Origin: Corynebacterium maris DSM 45190
Lineage (GTDB): Bacteria; Actinomycetota; Actinomycetes; Mycobacteriales; Mycobacteriaceae
DNA: 64,000 bases
Direction: 5' to 3'
NCBI RefSeq assembly: GCF_000442645.1
Contig: NC_021915.1
Location: forward strand, 1,054,001 to 1,118,000
The notes under the pieces were generated by a model. That model had not been told where the DNA came from. It was given only the letters and a program-made list of their open reading frames with translations, and did not search any database. Positions 8,835 to 17,791 of the stretch are shown here, one piece after another; within the stretch, counting starts at the first letter, position 1; every line of letters starts with the position of its first letter. A program made the position numbers and the translations under genes.

Positions 8835-11800
8835 ATGACTACTATGAGCTGTATGTCGCGTAAAATAAAGCTGGATTGGCCAGTTCTCCGACAGCTCCGG
8901 GCGAGGGATCCGTTCGGGCGAGACGAGAGCACCCAGTCCCGAAAGAGCAAGGAGCTCACTCCGCGAACGGAGGGGGCTGAGGTCTACAAGAGCGTCTGCC
9001 CTTACTGTGCGGTTGGTTGCGCTCAAAATGTCTATGTCAAGGACGACAAGGTCGTCCAAATCGAGGGCGATCCGGATTCCCCGATCTCCCGTGGCCGTCT
9101 TTGCCCGAAGGGTTCCGCCTCCGAGCAGCTGATCAACTCCGCCGGACGCCAGACCAAGGTCCTCCACCGTGCGCCTTATGCCACCGAGTGGACCGAGCTG
9201 GAGCTGGATGAGGCGATCGACATGATCGCCGACCGTGTCCTAGAAGCCCGCGACAAGGGCTGGCAGGACGTCGACGAGGAAGGACGTAAGCTCAACCGCA
9301 CGATGGGCTTCGCCGGCCTTGGTGGCGCGGTGCTTGACAACGAAGAGAACTACCTCATCAAGAAGTTGTACACCAACCTCGGTGCGGTACAGATCGAAAA
9401 CGTCGCCCGTATTTGACACTCCGCCACAGTTCCCGGTCTGGGAGCTTCGTTCGGCCGCGGTGGCGCGACCCAGCCGCTGCAGGATATGGCAAATGCCGAT
9501 TGCATTGTCATTCAAGGGTCAAACATGGCTGAAAACCACCCGGTGGGATTCCAGTGGGTGACGGAAGCCAAGCAACGTGGCGCCAAGGTGATCCACGTCG
9601 ATCCACGTTTCACGCGTACCTCGGCGGTCTCTGACCGTCACATCCCGATTCGTGCCGGTTCGGACGTCGTCCTGCTCGGTGCGTTGATCAACCACGTCCT
9701 GTCCAACGACCTGTACTTCCGCGACTATGTCGTGGCCTTCACTAACGCCGCGACGCTGGTGGACGAGGGCTACCGGGGTCCAGAAGACCTCAACGGGTTG
9801 TTCTCGGGGTACAACGAGGAAACCGGAGCCTACGACGACGCGACCTGGCAGTACCAGCGCGCGAAGGACGCTCCGGAGTCAGCTTCCGTGTGGAACTACG
9901 AGCGCGACGAGACGCTGGAGGACCCGCAGTCGGTCTTCCAGATCCTCAAGCGCCACTATTCCCGCTATACCCCGGAGATGGTGGAGCAGGCCTGCGGCAT
10001 CACGCAGGAGGAGTTCGCGTATCTCGCGGACGCGATCGTGGCCAACTCCGGCCGCGAACGCACCACCGTGTTCGCCTACGCGCTCGGCTGGACCCAGCAC
10101 ACGCTGGGCCCCCAGGTGATCCGTGCCTCCGCGGTGCTGCAGCTGTTGCTGGGCAACGTCGGTCGCCCGGGATCGGGCGTCATGGCGCTGCGCGGGCATG
10201 CCTCCATCCAGGGCTCCACGGACATCCCGACGCTGTACCACCTGATGCCGGGCTACATCCCGATGCCGGCGGTCAACCACACCAGCATCGACAAGTGGAT
10301 CGAGGCTTCGGGCACCGTCGAGGCCAAGGGCTTCTGGTCCATGGCGCCGGCGTATAACGTCAGCCTGCTGAAGGCGTACTTCGGTGAGAACGCCACGAAG
10401 GACAACGACTACGGCTACGAGTGGCTGCCGCGCATCAACGGCAAACACGGCACGTACCAGACGTCGATGGACATGGCCGACGGCAAGGTCGACGGCTACA
10501 TGATCTTCGGGCAGAACCCGGCGGTCTCCTCGATCAACGGCAAACTGCACCGCAAAGCCTTCCGCAACCTCAAATGGCTGGTCGTGCGCGACACGACGAT
10601 CATCGAGTCCGCCAACTTCTGGAAGGAATCGCCGGAGCACGACGCCGGTGAAGTCACCGCCGAAGACATCGGCACCGAGGTCTTCTTCATGCCGGCCGCC
10701 TCCCACGTGGAGAAGGACGGAACGTTCACGCAGACCCAGCGCATGCTCCAATACCGGGAGAAGGCCATAGAGCCGCCGGGAGACTCCCAATCCGAGCTGG
10801 ATTTCTTCTACCAGCTGGGCCGCCGTCTGCGCGAGCGCAAGGCCGGTTCCACCGACCCGCGGGACCAGGCGCTGCTGAACATGACGTGGGACTACGCCAC
10901 GGGCGACGATCCGGAGATCGCGGACGCCGAGAAGGTGCTGCTCGAGATCAACGGCCAGTACCTCGAAGGCCCGCGCGCCGGTGAGCCGCTGGACAAGTTC
11001 GCCGACATGAAGTCCGACGGCTCCACCTCGGGCGGCTGCTGGATCTACTCCGGCGTCATGGCCGGCGGACAGAATCACGCGGCCAACAAAAACCGCGCGA
11101 AATTCCCGACGGACCCCGCCCCGGACTGGGGTTGGATCTGGCCGGCGAACCGCCGCGTCCTGTACAACCGCGCCTCTGCGGACCGCGAGGGCAACCCGTG
11201 GTCGCAGCGCAAGAAGTACGTGTGGTGGGACGAGGATTCCCAGAAGTGGGTGTCCACCGGTGACGTCGTCGACTTCCCGGCGACCTTGAGCCCGCACTAC
11301 CGTCCGGAGCCGAGCCTCAAGGGCGTGGCTGCGCTGTCCGGTGATGACGCGTTCATCATGCAGGGCGACGGCAAGGGTTGGTTGTTCGCGCCGGACGCGA
11401 TCGTCGACGGCCCGTTGCCGACGCACTATGAGGCGCAGGAGTCTAGGGTGGAGAACCCGCTGTACGAGGTGCAGTCTTCCCCGAACCGTGGACTCTTCAG
11501 CCGCAGCGACAACCTGCAGACCCCGCCGGCGGGCACGGAAGGCTCGGACGTCTACCCGTTCACCTTCACCACTTACCGCGTCACGGAACAGCACGGCGCC
11601 GGCGGCAAGAGCCGCTGGGTGCCGTACCTGGCTGAGCTTCAGCCCGAGCAGTTCGTCGAGGTCTCTCCGGAGCTGGCGAAATTGCGCGGACTGGAAAACG
11701 GCGGCTGGGCCACCATCGTGTCGCCGCGTTCCGCCATGGAAGCTCGTGTGCTGGTCACCGAGCGCATGAAGGCGCGCAAGGTCAACGGCAAGGAATTCCA

Positions 11801-12140
11801 CCAGATCGGCATTCCGTTCCACTTCGCCAACTACGGCGACGGCGCCGAGGTCAAGGGCGATTCCGCCAACGACCTGATCGGCGTCACCCTGGAGCCGAAC
11901 GCCTCGATCCAGCAGGCCAAGGTCACCGCGTGCGACATCATCGCGGGCCGCCGCCCGCGCGGTCCGGAATTGACGACGTTCGTCGAGGAGTACCGCCAGC
12001 GCGCCGGCATTGACCTGGAGACCGGCATGGACCGGATCACCAAGCCGGGCGAAGAGGAGCAGGACTTCCAGCCGACGGCCGTGGAGGACGTCGAGAACGC
12101 GAACGAGCAAGAGCGACCCGAGAAGCCGCAAGGAGTTTAA
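8835..12140 (+). CDS. fdhA: Selenocysteine-containing formate dehydrogenase catalytic subunit, copy 2 (TGA at 9414-9416 read as Sec)
   Basis: A full-length molybdo-bis-MGD formate dehydrogenase of about 1101 residues, read through an in-frame TGA. The halves before and after the TGA are in the same frame and join as V-A-R-I-U-H-S-A-T-V-P-G, the classic active-site context of selenocysteine formate dehydrogenases. This places Sec at about residue 194. The N-terminal [4Fe-4S] ligands are in VCPYCAVGC (near 55) and RLCPKG (near 90). No twin-arginine signal is visible; the N-terminus has the WPVLRQL block instead, so the catalytic subunit probably stays cytoplasmic. ATG at 8835, 8844 or 8853 could be the start, since no clear ribosome site decides it. 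It heads a three-gene operon and depends on the nearby selABCD genes. Confidence 0.95.
9414..9445 (+). promoter_or_regulatory. UGA selenocysteine codon plus bacterial SECIS hairpin
   Basis: The TGA at 9414-9416 is followed, after 12 bases, by a six-pair stem GTTCCC (9429-9434) and GGGAGC (9440-9445) enclosing the five-base loop GGTCT (9435-9439). The GGUCU apical loop is the SelB-binding loop known from Escherichia coli fdhF, and the 18 bases between the UGA and the loop equal the spacing I recall for fdhF. This recruits SelB with Sec-tRNA to decode UGA. One G-U pair is in the stem; the others are Watson-Crick. Confidence 0.9.
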
Positions 12141-12143
12141 ATA

Positions 12144-13133
12144 ATGACCATGTTGGAATCGAATTCGATCGGTTACGACCTGGATGAGCGCAAGGCGTTC
12201 TTCACGGACACGTCGATCTGCATCGGTTGTAAGGCCTGCGAGGTCGCCTGCAAGGAGTGGAACCGCGTCCCGCAGGACGGCGACTACGAGATGCTCAACT
12301 CGTCGTACGACAACACCGGCGACCTGGGTGCGAACACTTGGCGCCACGTGGCGTTCGTCGAGCAGAGCGAAGAGCGCATCGACGCCGCCAAAAAGTCCAC
12401 CCAGAACCTGGTGGGGCTGGGCATGCCGTCCATCGGCTCACCGGGGAAGGACAAGCCGGTGGACACCACGCCGCCGGACACCCCGGATTTCCGGTGGCTG
12501 ATGTCATCGGACGTGTGCAAGCACTGCACCAACGCCGGCTGTCTGGACGTATGCCCGACCGGCGCGCTGTTCCGCACCGAGCACGGCACCGTGGTGGTGC
12601 AGGATGACGTGTGCAACGGCTGCGGCACGTGTGTCGCGGGTTGCCCGTTCGGCGTCATCGAGCGTCGTGACCAGGGCGGGATCTCCATCCGCGAGTCGCA
12701 CCACGACAAGGGCGAGGACTTTACCCCGGGCGAAGAAGCGCCGATGAAGAACAAGGGCGTCGCCCAGAAGTGCACCCTGTGCTACGACCGTCTCAAGGTC
12801 GGCGACACCCCGGCGTGCGCCCAGGCCTGCCCGACCACGTCCATCAAGTTCGGCACCCGAAACGAAATGCTGCAGGTCGCCCGCGAGCGTCTCGACGAGC
12901 TGCACGCCCAGGGCATGACCGAGGCCCGCCTGTACGGCGCCAACGACGAGGACGGCGTGGGCGGCACGGGCTCGATCTTCCTGCTGCTGGACGAGCCGGA
13001 GGTTTACGGACTGCCGCCGTACCCGGAGGTGCCGACCCGCGATCTGCCGAACATGTACAAGACCATGTTCAAGGCGGCGGCCGGCATGGCCGGCGCCGTC
13101 GCCGCGGCATTCCTGGTGGGGGGACGTAAATGA
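12144..13133 (+). CDS. fdhB: Formate dehydrogenase iron-sulfur (beta) subunit, copy 2
   Basis: A 329-residue four-[4Fe-4S] ferredoxin subunit, close paralogue of the one at 2371-3375. The same four cysteine groups are seen: CIGCKACEVACKEWN near residue 25, CKHCTNAGCLDVCP near 125, CNGCGTCVAGCP near 160, and CTLCYDRL with CAQACP near 210-230. A C-terminal hydrophobic helix may anchor it. The ATG lies 3 bases after the alpha-subunit TAA, and the end overlaps the NrfD start by 4 bases (ATGA). The central block DKPVDTTPPDTPDFRWLMSS is identical in both copies. Confidence 0.95.
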   Translation: MTMLESNSIGYDLDERKAFFTDTSICIGCKACEVACKEWNRVPQDGDYEMLNSSYDNTGDLGANTWRHVAFVEQSEERIDAAKKSTQNLVGLGMPSIGSPGKDKPVDTTPPDTPDFRWLMSSDVCKHCTNAGCLDVCPTGALFRTEHGTVVVQDDVCNGCGTCVAGCPFGVIERRDQGGISIRESHHDKGEDFTPGEEAPMKNKGVAQKCTLCYDRLKVGDTPACAQACPTTSIKFGTRNEMLQVARERLDELHAQGMTEARLYGANDEDGVGGTGSIFLLLDEPEVYGLPPYPEVPTRDLPNMYKTMFKAAAGMAGAVAAAFLVGGRK

Positions 13134-14362
13134 GGATTCCGAAGATCATCCCGGACATCGTCAACCGGATAACCGGGCGTTGGAGTCCGCCGGCCACCGG
13201 CCCGTCGAAGGGTAAGCCGCGGCTGCATCTCGACTACGTCGACGAGCAAAAGAAAGCCGAGCAAGAAGAGGCTCGCGCCGCCGCCGGTAAGGCGGCCGAA
13301 GAGTTCGCCGATGAGCAGGCCAAGAAGCGCAAGTATCGCAAGGGCGGCAAGACCGGCGGGCTGGAACAGGCCATGGTGCCGGACGCTGAGTTCAGCTCCT
13401 ACTACGGTCGGCCCATCGTCAAGGCCCCGCCGTGGGGTTGGCCGATCGGCGTGTACCTCTTCCTTGGCGGCATCGCCGGTGGGTCGTCGCTGATCGCCCT
13501 CGGCGCGCAGGTGACGGACAACAAGGAATTGCTGCGTACCACCCGCCTTTCCTCCTTCGTCACCGCCGCCGGGGGTTCGCTAGCCCTGGTCGGCGACCTC
13601 GGCCGCCCGGAGCGGGCCTTGAACATGTTCCGTGTGTTCAAGGTCAACTCGCCGATGTCCATGGGCTCGTGGCTGCTGCTGTCGTTTGCCAGCGTGTCCG
13701 CGATCCAGGCCGCCTCTGAGGTCGATGAGCTGCTCATCGAGAAGAAGAAGAAGTACACGCTGCCTCTAGGCGGTGTGTTGCGCAAGGTGTTGCGCGGGGC
13801 GTCGGCGGCCGGAGCCACCGTCACCGGTGCATTGGGGCCGCTGCTGGCCTCGTACACCGGCGTGCTCTTCGCCGACACGTCGAACCCGGCGTGGAATGGG
13901 GCGAAGAACCACCTGCCGTACGTCTTCGTCTCCTCCGGCAGCCTCGCCGCCGGCGGCTTGGCGCTGGTGACGACCTCTCCGGAGAACGCGGGCCCGGCCC
14001 GTGCCTTCGCCGTCGGCGGCACCGCCGCTGAGCTGGTCGCCATGAAAGCCATGAAGGACGACATGGATCCGACCATCCGGGAGGTCTACGAGAAGGACGC
14101 CCCCGGCAAGCTGTTGAACCTCTCCGAGGTGTGCGTGATCGCCGGCGCCGTCGGCGCCGTGCTGGGGCGCAAGAACCGCGTGGTGTCCGCTCTGTCGGGG
14201 CTGTCGCTGCTCACGGGTTCCGCGCTGACCCGTTTCGGCATCCTGCACGCCGGCCACAACTCGGTCAAGGACCCGAAGTACGTGGTGGAGCCGCAGAAGC
14301 GTCGGATGGAAAAGGACCGTGCCGAAGGCGTGGTCACGGAGAACATCACGACGTTGAGCTAG
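13130..14362 (+). CDS. NrfD-family membrane subunit of formate dehydrogenase, copy 2
   Basis: A 410-residue NrfD-type quinone-interacting membrane protein. Its membrane core matches the copy at 3372-4436 (YLFLGGIAGGSSLIALGAQ, DLGRPERALNMFRVFKV), with several predicted helices. It carries an extra charged N-terminal stretch of about 50 residues, rich in Lys, Glu and Ala (near residues 35-75), that copy 1 mostly lacks and that may be a cytoplasmic docking arm. It is coupled to the beta gene through ATGA and is followed by a terminator hairpin. Confidence 0.9.
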   Translation: MRIPKIIPDIVNRITGRWSPPATGPSKGKPRLHLDYVDEQKKAEQEEARAAAGKAAEEFADEQAKKRKYRKGGKTGGLEQAMVPDAEFSSYYGRPIVKAPPWGWPIGVYLFLGGIAGGSSLIALGAQVTDNKELLRTTRLSSFVTAAGGSLALVGDLGRPERALNMFRVFKVNSPMSMGSWLLLSFASVSAIQAASEVDELLIEKKKKYTLPLGGVLRKVLRGASAAGATVTGALGPLLASYTGVLFADTSNPAWNGAKNHLPYVFVSSGSLAAGGLALVTTSPENAGPARAFAVGGTAAELVAMKAMKDDMDPTIREVYEKDAPGKLLNLSEVCVIAGAVGAVLGRKNRVVSALSGLSLLTGSALTRFGILHAGHNSVKDPKYVVEPQKRRMEKDRAEGVVTENITTLS

Positions 14363-14378
14363 TGTCTCTGGCTGAATG

Positions 14379-14423
14379 AGGCGCCCGTTCCCGGCAGTAG
14401 CCGGGGCGGGCGCTTCGTCATTT
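14379..14423 (+). terminator. Transcription terminator after formate dehydrogenase operon 2
   Basis: A GC-rich inverted repeat, AGGCGCCCGTTCCCGG near 14379-14394 with CCGGGGCGGGCGCTT at 14401-14415, sits 17 bases after the NrfD stop. It is followed by only a weak T-rich tail (CGTCATTTCC). The remaining bases up to 14564 hold no gene. Confidence 0.55.
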
Positions 14424-14530
14424 CCGGGATGCCGGTGGATTCGTGGGGCCGCCACTTATTCTGCAGCTGCAGAAAGTGAGCGCCGCTCGGCGTCTTTTCG
14501 GATCGGAGATGGTCTTAAACATCCGGAAGG

Positions 14531-14558
14531 TTGAAGTTTAAACCAATTGCGGTAGGGT
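14531..14558 (+). promoter_or_regulatory. Candidate promoter of the PRISE-like gene
   Basis: TTGAAG (14531-14536) and TAGGGT (14553-14558) are separated by 16 bases and end 6 bases before the ATG at 14565. Transcription would start at or next to the ATG, so a leaderless message is possible. No ribosome site is seen. Confidence 0.4.
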
Positions 14559-14564
14559 GAAACC

Positions 14565-15655
14565 ATGAACAACTCAGCTGGACTGAACCTGACCCCCATG
14601 CCCGAACCCAACGGCGTCGTCCTCGTCGCCGGCGACGGCGGCCTCATCGGCTCCTACGCCGCCCGCACATACCACGAGCTCGGCTGGGAGGTGCACGGCG
14701 TCTCCCGCCGCGACCTCGACGTCGAGTGGACCCATCACCGCGCCGACCTGCTCACCGGTGAAGGCCTGCCCACGGACGTCCTGGCGCGCGTGACCCACCT
14801 GGTCTTCGGCGCGTACATTGAAAAGCCCACCGACGCCGAACTCATCGAGGTCAACGACGCGCTCCTGCAGAACGCCCTCGACGCACTCCGAGACGCCGGG
14901 GCGCCGCTCAAGCACGTCACTCTCTACCAGGGCGGCAAGGCCTACGGCCACCACCTCGGGTTCTTCAACACCCCGGCCAAGGAGACCGACCCCGTCTGAT
15001 CGCCCCGCACTTCTACTACACGCAGGAAGACCTGCTGAAGGCGAACGCCGAGCAGCGCGGCTTCGCCTGGACCGCCCTGCGCCCGGAGGGCGTGACCGGC
15101 TACGCCACCGGCAACCCGATGAACCTGCTCATGGTCATCGGCGTGTACGCGGCGATCAACAAGGAACTCGGCCTGCCCATGCGCTTCCCGGGGACCCGCG
15201 CGGCCTACGACGTGTTGTATCAGACCACCGACGCCGAACTGCTCTCGCGCGCGACGGTGTGGGCGGGCTCGGCTGATTCGGCGGCCGGGGAAACGTTCAA
15301 CGTCACCAACGGCGACGTCTTCCGCTGGTCGCAGCTGTGGCCTGCCTTCGCCAAGCATTTCCGCATGGACTACGCCGAACCGCAACAGATGTCGCTGGCC
15401 GAGGCCATGCCCACCCGCCGCGACGTCTGGGAGCGCCTCGTCGAGCGCCACGGGCTGATCGACACCCCCTTTGACGAGCTCGTCGGCTGGGGCGTCGGCG
15501 ACTTCCTCTTCCATCACGAGGCCGACAACATCACCTCGACGGTGAAGGTCCGCCAGGCCGGTTTCGCCGACGCGTTGGACACACAGTCGCGCCTGCTCGA
15601 GCTGTTCGACCAGCTCATCGAGGCGAAGATCCTTCCGCCGCTGACCGAGAAGTAG
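14565..15655 (+). pseudogene. PRISE-like NAD(P)-dependent SDR reductase, broken by a one-base frameshift
   Basis: Two frames together give a continuous protein of about 363 residues. The first part (to the TGA at 14997) has the Rossmann start VVLVAGDGGLIGSYAA and the YQGGKAYG lysine motif. The second part continues exactly where it should, with PRLIAPHFYYTQEDLL and then GDVFRWSQLWPAFAKHF. These blocks are typical of the progesterone 5-beta-reductase/iridoid synthase-like (PRISE) family, which reduces activated C=C bonds. Adding one C to the C4 run at 14990-14993 would restore the frame. It is therefore a recent mutation or a homopolymer read error. The catalytic Tyr and Lys positions are both retained. 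Confidence 0.85.
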
Positions 15656-15668
15656 TCTTCCCGCCATA

Positions 15669-16637
15669 ATGGCGGGCATGCGCATCCTGATCGCCCCGGA
15701 CAGTTTCAAAGGCACGTTCACCGCCGCAGAGGTCGCCGATCTGATCGCCGAGGGCGTGCGCGGCGCGGGCGGGCGTCCCGTCCACCTCCCGCTCGCCGAC
15801 GGCGGCGAGGGCGCCCTCGACGTGTTGGCCGGTGCCCTCGGCGCCGAGCTCATCGACGTCGAGACCGTCGATCCATGGCACAGACCTATTGCTGCCCAGC
15901 TCGCGCTGGCAGGAGAGACCGCGATCGTGGAGCTGGCCCGAGCCTCCGGGCTGCACCACGGCCCCGGCGACCCGGTGCGTGCCTCGACGTACGGCACCGG
16001 CGTGCTCATCGCAGCGGCCATCGACCGCGGAGCCCGTGAGGTGCTCGTCGCCGCAGGCGGCTCCGCCACGACGGACGGTGGGACCGACGCCGTGCGGGCG
16101 ATCACCGAACGCGGGGGCGTGCGCGGGGCCCGGTTGACGGTGCTGTGCGACGTGACCACAGCCTTCGTCGACGCCGCTACGGTCTTCGGCCCGCAAAAAG
16201 GGGCGGGACCGGAGCAGGTGAAACAGTTGACTGAACGCTTAGACGAGCAAGCGGCCAGTTTTCCGCGTGATCCCCGCGGTGTGGCCCGCACAGGGGCGGC
16301 CGGCGGTTTTTCCGGCGGGATGTGGGCGCACTTTGACGCAGAATTAGCCGACGGCGCGGCCCGGGTCCTCGACGTCCTCGGCTTCGACGCGCTGCTCACC
16401 GACGTGGACGCGGTCGTGGTGGGGGAGGGGCGCCTCGACGGGCAGACGGCGCAGGGCAAGATCATCGACGCCGTGCTCCACCGCGTCCATGGCAGGTTGC
16501 CGGTCATCGCGGTCGTGGGCAGCGTGGGAGATGACCTGGGCGCTTACGCCGAACGTTTCGCCGAGATCATCGTCGCCTCCGACGCCGATGCCCTGCGCCG
16601 GGCCGGGGGACGGGTCGCGGAATTTACTTCACGGTGA
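15669..16637 (+). CDS. Glycerate kinase (GarK/GlxK family)
   Basis: A 322-residue glycerate kinase that phosphorylates D-glycerate with ATP. The N-terminal IAPDSFKGTFTA, the PLADGGEGALDVL block, GGSATTDGGTDA (near 125) and the FGPQKGA motif are family hallmarks. The start may be the second ATG (15678), giving MRILIAPDSFKG. Its 3' end overlaps the convergent selD gene by 14 bases. It sits within the selenocysteine island without an obvious functional link. Confidence 0.92.
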   Translation: MAGMRILIAPDSFKGTFTAAEVADLIAEGVRGAGGRPVHLPLADGGEGALDVLAGALGAELIDVETVDPWHRPIAAQLALAGETAIVELARASGLHHGPGDPVRASTYGTGVLIAAAIDRGAREVLVAAGGSATTDGGTDAVRAITERGGVRGARLTVLCDVTTAFVDAATVFGPQKGAGPEQVKQLTERLDEQAASFPRDPRGVARTGAAGGFSGGMWAHFDAELADGAARVLDVLGFDALLTDVDAVVVGEGRLDGQTAQGKIIDAVLHRVHGRLPVIAVVGSVGDDLGAYAERFAEIIVASDADALRRAGGRVAEFTSR

Positions 16638-17649
16638 CGATTCCCGCGTCACCCGCGGTGGTCTCGCCGATGACGGGGTAGCCGGGGACCTCCCCGATGA
16701 CCAGCAGTCCGCCGGAGGTTTGGGCGTCGGCAAGCAGGATCAGGGTGTCCTCGTCGACGCCCTCGGCGCGCACGTTCGGGCGCACCCAGTCGAGGTTGCG
16801 GCGCGAGCCGCCGGAGACGAAGCCTTCGTCGATGGAGCGCACGGCGGCGTCGAGCTTCGGCACCGCGGCCGCGTCGATCGTCGCGGAAATCCCGGAGGCG
16901 CGCAGCATCTTGTACAGATGCCCCAGCAACCCGAAGCCGGTGACGTCGGTGGCGGCCTTGACCCCGGCGTCCTTGGCGGCCTGCGCGGCGTCGCGGTTGA
17001 GCGTGGTCATCAGCTCCACGGCCTCGGGGAAATTCTCGCCGGTGGACTTGTGCCGGTTATTGAGGATACCCACGCCGATCGGCTTGGTCAGGGTGATCGG
17101 CAGGCCGGCCTCCGCGCGGTCGTTGCGCATCAGCTGGTCGGGGTGGGCCACCCCCGTGGCGGCCATGCCGTAGGTCGGCTCCGGCGAATCGATGGAGTGC
17201 CCGCCGGTGACCGAGATGCCCGCCTCGGTGGCGACGTCGAGTCCGCCACGCAGAACTTCGCTCATCAGCTCCGTGGGCAGCACGTCGCGCGGCCAGCCCA
17301 GCAGATTGATGGCGGTCACCGGGGTCCCGCCCATGGCGTAGACGTCAGACAGCGCGTTGGCGGCGGCGATGCGGCCCCAGTCGTAGGCGTTGTTGACCAC
17401 CGGAGTGAAGAAGTCCGCGGTGGAGATCACCGCGATGCCGTCGGCGATACGCACGGCCGCGGCGTCGTCGCCGTCGTCGAGCCCGACGATGACGTTGGGG
17501 TCTTGGACACCGGTCAATCCGCGCACGGCGTCTTCGAGCTCGCCGGGCGGAATCTTGCAGGCGCACCCGCCCCCGCTGGCGTAGCTGGTCATTTTGTAGG
17601 ATTCGAGCAGTTCCGGTGTCATAAGTCCCACCTTAGTGTTTTCGCTCAT
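16624..17649 (-). CDS. selD: Selenophosphate synthetase (selenide, water dikinase)
   Basis: A 341-residue enzyme making selenophosphate from selenide and ATP, the selenium donor for SelA. The glycine-rich segment SYASGGGCACKIPPGEL (near residue 22-38) carries the catalytic Cys and Lys, so this is the Cys form rather than a selenoprotein. Next come VGLDDGDDAAAVRI (metal and ATP binding) and NALSDVYAMGGTP. It is divergent from selC/selA with only 25 bases between the selD start and the tRNA, so promoters must overlap. Confidence 0.96.
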   Translation of the reverse strand: MSENTKVGLMTPELLESYKMTSYASGGGCACKIPPGELEDAVRGLTGVQDPNVIVGLDDGDDAAAVRIADGIAVISTADFFTPVVNNAYDWGRIAAANALSDVYAMGGTPVTAINLLGWPRDVLPTELMSEVLRGGLDVATEAGISVTGGHSIDSPEPTYGMAATGVAHPDQLMRNDRAEAGLPITLTKPIGVGILNNRHKSTGENFPEAVELMTTLNRDAAQAAKDAGVKAATDVTGFGLLGHLYKMLRASGISATIDAAAVPKLDAAVRSIDEGFVSGGSRRNLDWVRPNVRAEGVDEDTLILLADAQTSGGLLVIGEVPGYPVIGETTAGDAGIVTVK

Positions 17650-17674
17650 TTTTTAAAGTGTTAATCTTTCCCGT

Positions 17675-17769
17675 GGAGGCGTACGTGTCCTGGTGGGCGC
17701 CCCGGTCTTCAAAACCGGTGAAGCCGAGTATCTCGGTTTGGCAGGTTCGATTCCTGTCCGTCTCCGCCA
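17675..17769 (+). tRNA. selC: tRNA-Sec (anticodon TCA)
   Basis: A 95-base tRNA with the anticodon stem CCGGT/ACCGG (17702-17706/17714-17718), loop CTTCAAA and anticodon TCA at 17709-17711, which reads UGA. The acceptor strand GGAGGCG pairs with CGTCTCC near the 3' end, followed by discriminator G and an encoded CCA. The long variable arm has the stem GCCGAG/CTCGGT, and the T loop is TTCGATT. The elongated acceptor-T helix and total length match bacterial selenocysteine tRNA. It lies immediately upstream of selA. Confidence 0.95.
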
Positions 17770-17791
17770 ATCTTTTCCACCAGGAGGGCCC

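Noticed and set aside
9414..9416. In-frame TGA read as a premature stop or frameshift in the formate dehydrogenase
   Set aside because: Both flanks share one frame, the context is the canonical Sec site, a SECIS hairpin follows and selABCD are nearby.
9879..12347. 822-codon open frame on the minus strand opposite the second formate dehydrogenase
   Set aside because: It is antisense to a well-conserved gene; high GC leaves stops rare on the opposite strand, and the translation shows no family motif.
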